Shown one piece after another: positions 13,374 through 18,291 of a stretch of 18,291 nucleotides of DNA (its first letter is position 1; every line of letters begins with the position of its first letter). The notes under the pieces were generated by a model, which was not told the origin of the DNA, searched no databases, and saw only the letters and a program-made list of their open reading frames with translations. The DNA is taken from contig CAZXEM010000018.1 in assembly GCA_964639875.1 (NCBI GenBank), forward strand, positions 1 to 18,291, read 5' to 3'. Both the position numbers and the translations under genes were made by a program. This DNA comes from CAZQLW01 sp964639875 (GTDB taxonomy: Archaea > Nanobdellota > Nanobdellia > Woesearchaeales > GW2011-AR9).

Positions 13374-13393
13374 ATATCTCTCTAATTTCTCAA

Positions 13394-13406
13394 CTTTATA
13401 AATATT
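13394..13406 (-). promoter_or_regulatory. TATA box of the 167-aa protein gene
   Basis: AATATTTATAAAG on the minus strand, centred 27 bp before the ATG at 13373. Confidence 0.55.
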
Positions 13407-13458
13407 CCGGATTTTTGTTACTTTAAAATAGAAACGCTTTTAAACGGGATTTTAGCGG

Positions 13459-13468
13459 AATATTTATC
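13459..13468 (+). promoter_or_regulatory. TATA-like box of the methyltransferase-kinase gene
   Basis: AATATTTATC is centred 29 bp before ATG 13493. It supports that ATG over the TTG codon at 13472, which would place the start only 8 bp from the box. Confidence 0.5.
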
Positions 13469-13492
13469 AATTTGCTTGTTTTTAAGCCATTT

Positions 13493-14722
13493 ATGGATAT
13501 TTATCAACCTGCAGAGGACTCTTATTTGTTACAAAAGCAAGTTAAAAAGTATGCTTTTGGTAGAGTTCTTGATTTAGGTACTGGTTCAGGAATTCAAGCA
13601 TTAACAGCAGCTAAATCTAAAAATGTTCGAGAAATTGTTGCTGTTGACATTAATCCTGATGCTATCAAAGAACTAAAAGAAAAATTTGAAAAGAATAAAA
13701 TCCCATTAAAAAAGATTATTTTTAAAGAAAGTGATTTGTTTACTACTGTTAAAGATAAGTTTGATACAATCATTTTCAATCCGCCATATCTACCAGAAGA
13801 TAAAATTGGTAAAGAAACAATTCAAGATCCGGCTTTATATGGGGGAAAACATGGCTGGGAATTGTCTGAACTATTTTTCAATGAAGTTAACCATTTTCTT
13901 GTTGCTAACGGGAAAATTTTGTTTTTATTTTCTTCATTAACTAACAAAGAGAAGATTGAAGAAATTATTGTTAATAACCTTTTGGAATTCAAAGAATTAG
14001 CAAAAGAAAAATTACCAATGTTCGAAACATTATATGCCTATTTGGTTGAAAAAAGTCAGCTACTAAGAGATTTAGAAAAAATGAACATTGCTGGGATTAA
14101 ATATTTTACGCATGGTAAGCGAGGTAACATTTTTATTGCCCAGCTAGATCAAAGTAAGTTTATCAAATCACATTTTGCAAAGAAAAAAATTATCAAAGTG
14201 GGTATTAAAATAAAACGTAAAGAAAGCCAGGCAATTGAGCGAATAGAAAACGAGGCAAGATGGTTAAAAATTTTGAATAAAGAGGGAATTGGTCCCAACT
14301 TATTATTTTCAGGAGATAAATATTTAGTTTATCGATTTATTGAAGGAGAATTTATTTTAGATTGGATAAAAGATAAGGATAATAATAAAAAAATGATTAA
14401 TAAAGTTTTGATTGAAATGTTGCAACAATGTTTTATTCTTGACAAATTGAAAGTTAATAAAGAAGAGATGCATCATCCTTTGAAACATATTATTGTTGAT
14501 AAATTTAATCATCCCACTTTACTTGATTTCGAACGTTGCAGTAAAACCGATAAACCGAAAAATGTTACTCAGTTTGTTGAATTTATTTGCCGAATGAAAA
14601 AAGAATTAGTAAACAAAAACATTACAATTAATGTTGCTGAACTTAGAAAGTTAGCTAAAGAATATAAAACCAATATTAACCAAAAAAATTTAGAAATGAT
14701 TATAAATTCGTTGAACTCTTAA
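13493..14722 (+). CDS. Fusion of Mtq2/HemK2-like methyltransferase and COG2112-type kinase
   Basis: A 409-aa protein with two enzyme domains. Residues 1-190 form a class I methyltransferase: DIYQPAEDSYLL at the N terminus, typical of Mtq2/HemK2 enzymes; SAM loop DLGTGSG (27-33); VDIN (51-54); and NPPY (96-99), which grips the target amide. This family methylates the glutamine of the GGQ motif of release factor aRF1. Residues about 195-370 match the predicted archaeal Ser/Thr kinase family COG2112: HGKRGNIFIA (207-216), a candidate lysine in IKVGIKIKR, EARWLKIL, LVYRFIEGE, the catalytic-loop-like MHHPLKH (326-332) and LLDFERC (343-349), where Asp345 corresponds to DFG. The first ATG after the promoter was chosen. 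It forms an operon with the glycosyltransferase 6 bp downstream. Confidence 0.85.
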   Translation: MDIYQPAEDSYLLQKQVKKYAFGRVLDLGTGSGIQALTAAKSKNVREIVAVDINPDAIKELKEKFEKNKIPLKKIIFKESDLFTTVKDKFDTIIFNPPYLPEDKIGKETIQDPALYGGKHGWELSELFFNEVNHFLVANGKILFLFSSLTNKEKIEEIIVNNLLEFKELAKEKLPMFETLYAYLVEKSQLLRDLEKMNIAGIKYFTHGKRGNIFIAQLDQSKFIKSHFAKKKIIKVGIKIKRKESQAIERIENEARWLKILNKEGIGPNLLFSGDKYLVYRFIEGEFILDWIKDKDNNKKMINKVLIEMLQQCFILDKLKVNKEEMHHPLKHIIVDKFNHPTLLDFERCSKTDKPKNVTQFVEFICRMKKELVNKNITINVAELRKLAKEYKTNINQKNLEMIINSLNS

Positions 14723-14728
14723 ACTGGT

Positions 14729-15535
14729 ATGTCTAAAATGTCTAATGATAATTTGAATCCTGAAAAACAGACTATCTCTCTATGTATGATTGTGAAAAAT
14801 GAAGAGCAGTTTCTTGAGAAATGCTTAAATTCAGTAAAGAATCTTGTTGATGAAATCATTATTGTTGATACTGGTAGTGTTGATAAAACTAAAGAGATTG
14901 CAAAAAAGTTTACTGACAAGATCTTTGATTTTGTTTGGTGTGACGATTTCTCTGTTGCTAGAAACGAATCATTAAAACATGCTACAGGGGATTGGATTTT
15001 GATTTTAGATGCGGATGAAGTTATTGCTGAACATGATTTTGCTTTAATTCAGAAAGCCATTTTGGATAAAAATTCTAATGGGTATATTCTTCATCAATTG
15101 AATTACACTAATGACACTCATCCTCGGGCGGTTAAAGTTAATAACCCCAATTTTAATTACGCAATAATATCTCCAATAACCAGATTATTTAGAAATTCGA
15201 AAAATATTTATTTTGATTTCTTTGTCCATGAATCTGTTGATCCGAGTTTAATGAAAATGAACAGCAAAGTTTCAGGTTTGTCTGTAGCAATTCATCATTA
15301 TGGGCAATCAAAACAAAATATTTTTAATAAACAAAAAGAAGAATATTACTTTAAGTTAGTTTTGAAAAACATTGAAAAATATCCTTGGCATGCACGTAGT
15401 CATTATATTGCCGCTGTAGGGTTCAATAATTTAAAAAATGATTTGGATAAAGCAATTTATCATTGTAAAAAAGCAATCAGTTTGCAACCAGATAATATTA
15501 AGTTTCAGAAATACTTGAAATTTATCATGCAATAA
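14729..15535 (+). CDS. Family 2 glycosyltransferase with TPR-like tail
   Basis: A 268-aa cytoplasmic glycosyltransferase, probably transferring a sugar from a nucleotide-sugar donor. The GT-A fold starts with ISLCMIVKNEEQFLEKCL (about 16-33), then IIIVDTGSVDKT (43-54), WCDDFSVARNESLKHATGDWI (70-90), and the metal-binding DADE (94-97). The end (about 205-268), including KAIYHCKKAISLQPDN, is helical and resembles one tetratricopeptide repeat, as in other small GT2 proteins of this type. It has no membrane segment. It is 6 bp downstream of the methyltransferase-kinase gene and convergent with the helicase fragment. The S-layer protein encoded nearby has N-glycosylation sequons, but a link is speculative. 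An alternative start is Met4 (14738). Confidence 0.85.
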   Translation: MSKMSNDNLNPEKQTISLCMIVKNEEQFLEKCLNSVKNLVDEIIIVDTGSVDKTKEIAKKFTDKIFDFVWCDDFSVARNESLKHATGDWILILDADEVIAEHDFALIQKAILDKNSNGYILHQLNYTNDTHPRAVKVNNPNFNYAIISPITRLFRNSKNIYFDFFVHESVDPSLMKMNSKVSGLSVAIHHYGQSKQNIFNKQKEEYYFKLVLKNIEKYPWHARSHYIAAVGFNNLKNDLDKAIYHCKKAISLQPDNIKFQKYLKFIMQ

Positions 15536-15550
15536 AATCACTCAAAATAA

Positions 15551-16201
15551 TCATTGATAAAATTCAGTGTTCCCCTCTAGAGTAATGCCTTTCTTTAACT
15601 CTACTGGTCGCCAATCATCTGCTACTAGATCTGCGTTTAACCATTGGGCAAGTTCTTGTGGATTTCCAATAGTTGCACTTAATCCAATTATCTGGGGGCT
15701 GATTAAATCTTTAATCAAAGTTAAAATTATTTCCAAAGTTGGTCCTCTGCTGGGGTCATTTAATAAATGAATCTCGTCGACAACAACGACTTTAATGTCC
15801 GAAATCCATGATACTTTATGTCTCAATAAAGAGTCCAGTTTTTCTGTAGTGAGAATTAAGAGGTCATATTTTGCAAGGTAACTTGATTCAGAATCAATAT
15901 CTCCTGTAGAAACAACAACTTTGTGTTCAGTGTTTTTGAATAGTTCTTGGTATTCTTTAAATTTTTCGTTAGCAAGGGCTTTTAACGGAACTAGGTAAAT
16001 TGCTTTTCCTTCTTTGAGCTTATTTACGATTGCCATAGTGGCAATAAGTGTTTTTCCTGAAGCAGTTGGAGCACAAATTAACTGTGATTTGCTTTGTAAA
16101 AGGCCAGAATTCACTGCTTTTTCTTGAATTGGGGTTAATTTTGGGAATTTTTTGTAGTGCTCTTGGAAAAAGTCCTCTAATGGTAGGTTTTTTAGGTTCA
16201 T
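15551..16201 (-). CDS. Truncated Ski2/Hel308-like DEAH-type helicase, first RecA domain only
   Basis: A 216-aa protein matching the N-terminal RecA domain of Ski2-like helicases such as Hel308, which are normally about 700 aa and remodel stalled replication forks. Motifs seen: LTPIQ (22-26), motif I APTASGKT (44-51), motif Ia LVPLKALANEK (70-80), motif II DEIH (142-145) and motif III SATIGN (175-180). The chain stops at WRPVELKKGI plus 11 residues, exactly where the second RecA domain should begin. Motifs IV-VI, the winged helix and the ratchet domain are absent, and the next 15 bp lead into the opposite-strand glycosyltransferase, so they are not hidden by a frameshift. It is either a gene remnant or a stand-alone domain. 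The TATA-like box at 16224-16230 is intact. Confidence 0.75.
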   Translation of the reverse strand: MNLKNLPLEDFFQEHYKKFPKLTPIQEKAVNSGLLQSKSQLICAPTASGKTLIATMAIVNKLKEGKAIYLVPLKALANEKFKEYQELFKNTEHKVVVSTGDIDSESSYLAKYDLLILTTEKLDSLLRHKVSWISDIKVVVVDEIHLLNDPSRGPTLEIILTLIKDLISPQIIGLSATIGNPQELAQWLNADLVADDWRPVELKKGITLEGNTEFYQ

Positions 16202-16223
16202 TTAAATATTTAAAATTCTTTTT

Positions 16224-16230
16224 TTTATAT
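16224..16230 (-). promoter_or_regulatory. TATA-like box of the truncated helicase gene
   Basis: ATATAAA on the minus strand, centred about 26 bp before the ATG at 16201. Confidence 0.45.
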
Positions 16231-16264
16231 CTTTTTCTACTTATTTTTACTATAATAGCACAAA

Positions 16265-16314
16265 ATGGAACTATATTCCATAAATGGGTTTTTGTTACTT
16301 CAAAATAATGAAGT
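16265..16314. repeat. Two short inverted repeats upstream of the S-layer gene
   Basis: In the 357-bp gap between the helicase and S-layer genes, ATGGAA/TTCCAT (16265-16281, 5-nt loop) and ACTTCA/TGAAGT (16297-16314, 6-nt loop) are perfect 6-bp inverted repeats. Both lie upstream of the S-layer TATA box and could be binding sites for a regulator or part of an unrecognised small RNA. No coding sequence is convincing here. Confidence 0.4.
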
Positions 16315-16392
16315 GCTATTTCTTCAAAATTTTGGCCTCTCGGACACTAAGCCTCTTTTTATGCGTTTTTTGGTATTTCATTTTGCGAAAAA

Positions 16393-16400
16393 TTTATAAA
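16393..16400 (+). promoter_or_regulatory. TATA box of the S-layer gene
   Basis: TTTATAAA is the best box in the gap. It predicts a start near 16421-16425 and so a leader of about 135 nt, unlike the leaderless genes nearby. Confidence 0.55.
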
Positions 16401-16443
16401 GAGATTTTTGGTTTTTAGTCAATAACCTGTTATAGTCTCGTCT

Positions 16444-16495
16444 GTAAAATCGAAAAGTGATACTTGGATGCCGAGTATTTCTTTCGGAATTTTTA
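16444..16495 (+). promoter_or_regulatory. Strong hairpin in the S-layer mRNA leader
   Basis: The core is ATACTTGG (16460-16467) paired with CCGAGTAT (16471-16478), loop ATG, one G-T pair. It extends through CGAAA (16451-16455) with TTTCG (16482-16486), and further through an A/T-rich segment (about 16446-16450 with 16488-16493). It may stabilise the mRNA or regulate it. Confidence 0.55.
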
Positions 16496-16541
16496 TTTGA
16501 CGACAAAACTAAAAGAGTGACAGGCGAGTAATGATAAACAC

Positions 16542-16548
16542 GGAGGTG
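16542..16548 (+). promoter_or_regulatory. Shine-Dalgarno site of the S-layer gene
   Basis: GGAGGTG is the strongest ribosome-binding site in the window, 10 nt before ATG 16559. It sits in a possible small hairpin (ACAC/GTGT, 16538-16549) that could hide it. Confidence 0.65.
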
Positions 16549-16558
16549 TGTTTTAAAA

Positions 16559-18291
16559 ATGGAAATAAAAAGAGTGATGAAACGTTTGTTTGCAGTAGGC
16601 ACAGGCGTATTCATGTTAGGAGCAACCGCAATGGGTGCTTTGGCAGCAGATTTGGGAAGTTATCCAAGTATGTTTGTTAAGGATGGTTCTTTCAACGGCT
16701 ATGTAGTTGTTGGTGAAAATTCTAAAGCGATTGATAACTTAGCTGCGATTGATATTGCAACAAGTATGAAATATATGAAAGCAGGTGAATCTGCTACAAC
16801 AACAGTTGAAGGAGATGCATGGCGAGTAGGAACATCAGCTGATTGGTTAGAAATTAACGAATCTATTGGTCCTTCTTCAACCGGAATTGTTGACTATATT
16901 GACGATTCAGAATTAGAAGCATTAGCTCCAGGAACATTTTCTAACTCTAAAGGCTCATTCCCTTACGACCAAAAGTTGCATTTTGATACTGAAGGTCCAA
17001 AGGCTTGGTTTATGGAAGACGATGATGAAAATGTTGGCGTTTTCTGGAAAATTACTAGTGGTAATCGGATTGCTAGGTACGAGTTAGATTTTACTACTCA
17101 GGCAGAATCCGACATTGATGCATCTGATAGTTATTCTTTGAAAGACTTTGAAGATAAAACCATGTCTTTTATGGGAACTGACTGGACAATTACAACTGCA
17201 AAGTATACATTAGGATCTGGTGGAACTGTTGCTTTAACATTTATGGCTGGTTCGTCTTCAGGAACTTTATTAGAAACTGAGACTAGTACATTTAGTGTTA
17301 ATGATGTAGATTATGAAGTTTCATTAACTTTCGTTGATGCTGACGAAGCTGCTTTCACTGTAAATGGACAAAGTACTGGTAAGTTAGAAGATGGTGAAAC
17401 ATTCACTATGGCAGATGGTAACGAAATTGGAGTTTCAGACATTTTGTACCAAAACTATGCTGGCGGTGTACATCAAGCTAGTTTCTTTATCGGGGCTAAT
17501 AAGTTGTACATGACCGATAATATTTCTGACGCTTTAGATTCAGATTCTGAAGTTAAAGTTAACGAAGAAACCATTGAAGGTGCATTACCAAGGATTGTAG
17601 GTAGTATTACTACTGAACCAGTTAGTACAACAACTGATGGTGCATTGAAACTGGACTATCTCTGGATTAACATGACTGCTCAGGATGACATCTATTTACA
17701 AGATGGTAACAAGTTAAGTGAAGATTCTGAACTTATTGAAAAAGAACTATTGTTTACTAACAATTGGGACTTTGAGTATATGGGTGTAGATGAAGCTGTT
17801 GGAACTAGTTTGATTAAGTTGCAAAGAGCTGGTGATGATAAGTATGAACTGAAATTCACCTCTAACGATGGAAATGAAGTTACTCTACCATTAATGTATG
17901 CAACTGGTACACCAGATCAATTTGCTTTAGGTAAGAAGTCTGGTGATAACTTAGCTATGAATGTTTCAGTAAATATTACTGATGACGACTATTTTGTTGT
18001 AGCTTCTAAAGATACAACTTCACCTACGAACTCTGATGCAATTGTTACTGTTCTTCAGTATGCAAGTTCTAAGAAGAATAGTAGTACAGCTACCAGAACA
18101 GTAAAGTTTAAGAACGTCAACACCGGTGAATTTGTTGAAACTAACTTTGATGGGGATGATTGTACTTTTGATCTTGCTATTGAAGGGAGAACTCATCAGT
18201 TTGGTTCTGCTAGTACAAGTGATTGTAACTCAGCAAACTGGGACATAAAGTTGACTAGTGATGACTTTGCGTATGATGCTACTTCAGACGA
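16559..18291 (+). CDS. S-layer protein precursor (3' end outside the window)
   Basis: The frame stays open for 577 codons to the window edge with no stop. The signal peptide is MEIKRVMKRLF plus a hydrophobic core, with cleavage likely after GALA (residue 29) or one residue later. The mature start, DLGSYPSMFVKDGSFNGYVVVGENSKAIDN (read from 31), matches the N-terminal pattern of archaeal S-layer proteins of the Methanococcus and DPANN type (YPxxFVKDG, then VVG). The sequence is rich in Asp, Thr and Ser, poor in Lys, and has a further S-layer-like segment (DGNEIGVSDILYQNYAGG). Several N-glycosylation sequons are present (NES, NMT, NVS, NIT). Two late cysteines (DDCTF and SDCNS) could form a disulfide. 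It would form the surface lattice. Confidence 0.85.
   Translation, partial: MEIKRVMKRLFAVGTGVFMLGATAMGALAADLGSYPSMFVKDGSFNGYVVVGENSKAIDNLAAIDIATSMKYMKAGESATTTVEGDAWRVGTSADWLEINESIGPSSTGIVDYIDDSELEALAPGTFSNSKGSFPYDQKLHFDTEGPKAWFMEDDDENVGVFWKITSGNRIARYELDFTTQAESDIDASDSYSLKDFEDKTMSFMGTDWTITTAKYTLGSGGTVALTFMAGSSSGTLLETETSTFSVNDVDYEVSLTFVDADEAAFTVNGQSTGKLEDGETFTMADGNEIGVSDILYQNYAGGVHQASFFIGANKLYMTDNISDALDSDSEVKVNEETIEGALPRIVGSITTEPVSTTTDGALKLDYLWINMTAQDDIYLQDGNKLSEDSELIEKELLFTNNWDFEYMGVDEAVGTSLIKLQRAGDDKYELKFTSNDGNEVTLPLMYATGTPDQFALGKKSGDNLAMNVSVNITDDDYFVVASKDTTSPTNSDAIVTVLQYASSKKNSSTATRTVKFKNVNTGEFVETNFDGDDCTFDLAIEGRTHQFGSASTSDCNSANWDIKLTSDDFAYDATSD

Noticed and set aside
13472..13492. TTG start for the methyltransferase-kinase fusion
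   Set aside because: It lies only 8 bp from the TATA-like box and adds residues not needed by the fold; ATG 13493 begins directly at the family-typical DIYQPAED segment.
15535..15560. Frameshift in the helicase gene hiding its C-terminal part
   Set aside because: The sequence beyond the stop is the antisense of an intact glycosyltransferase gene, so no frame can restore the missing domains.
16265..16399. A 44-codon plus-strand frame (MELYSINGFLL...) before the S-layer gene
   Set aside because: It has no Shine-Dalgarno site and no well-placed TATA box, ends inside the S-layer TATA element, and is dominated by Leu, Phe and Asn as expected from AT-rich non-coding sequence.
1..18291. CRISPR arrays, insertion sequences or prophage
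   Set aside because: No regularly spaced repeats, transposase, integrase or terminal inverted repeats with target duplications were seen; the only tandem repeat is the short one in the antiporter tail.

Overview
The window looks like a piece of a low-GC archaeal chromosome, most likely from a DPANN lineage such as Woesearchaeota or Pacearchaeota; that placement is an inference from gene content. The archaeal signals are a replication factor C small subunit, an Mtq2-like methyltransferase joined to a COG2112-type kinase, a PRC-barrel protein, a TraB-family protein, an S-layer precursor, TATA-type promoters, and a tRNA-Val gene that appears to carry two bulge-helix-bulge introns. No transposon, phage gene or CRISPR array was seen. 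Most genes are single or short transcription units.

Layout. At the left edge the 5' part of a probable RNase P RNA runs off the window on the minus strand. It is followed by a Tat-signal transglutaminase-like protein (+), a HExxH metalloprotease-like protein (-), a small unknown protein (-) and a TraB-family protein (-). A PRC-barrel protein is divergent from TraB. Next is a plus-strand run of a cation/proton antiporter, an MscS channel, a small membrane protein, RfcS, a small unknown protein and an MFS transporter. A minus-strand block follows: an unknown 118-aa protein, two paralogous lipoproteins and the intron-containing tRNA-Val. A plus-strand pair encodes a lysine-rich peptide and a coiled-coil protein, then a minus-strand unknown protein. 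A plus-strand pair encodes a methyltransferase-kinase fusion and a family 2 glycosyltransferase. A minus-strand Ski2/Hel308-like helicase is cut off after its first RecA domain. A large S-layer precursor runs off the right edge.

How the parts relate. The antiporter, MscS channel and small membrane protein suggest an ion and osmotic homeostasis neighbourhood. The S-layer protein, lipoproteins, Tat-exported protein and glycosyltransferase point to envelope work. RfcS (replication), RNase P RNA and tRNA-Val (RNA processing) and the Mtq2-like enzyme (probably release-factor methylation) are core information functions.

Regulation. About twelve genes have a TATA-like box centred 26-29 bp before the start codon, which implies leaderless mRNAs. 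A smaller set has Shine-Dalgarno sequences matching the archaeal 16S tail. The S-layer gene has a leader of roughly 135 nt with a strong hairpin and a Shine-Dalgarno site. This promoter geometry was used to correct three starts: methyltransferase-kinase at 13493, second lipoprotein at 11293, PRC-barrel protein at 3299 (the last by its Shine-Dalgarno site).
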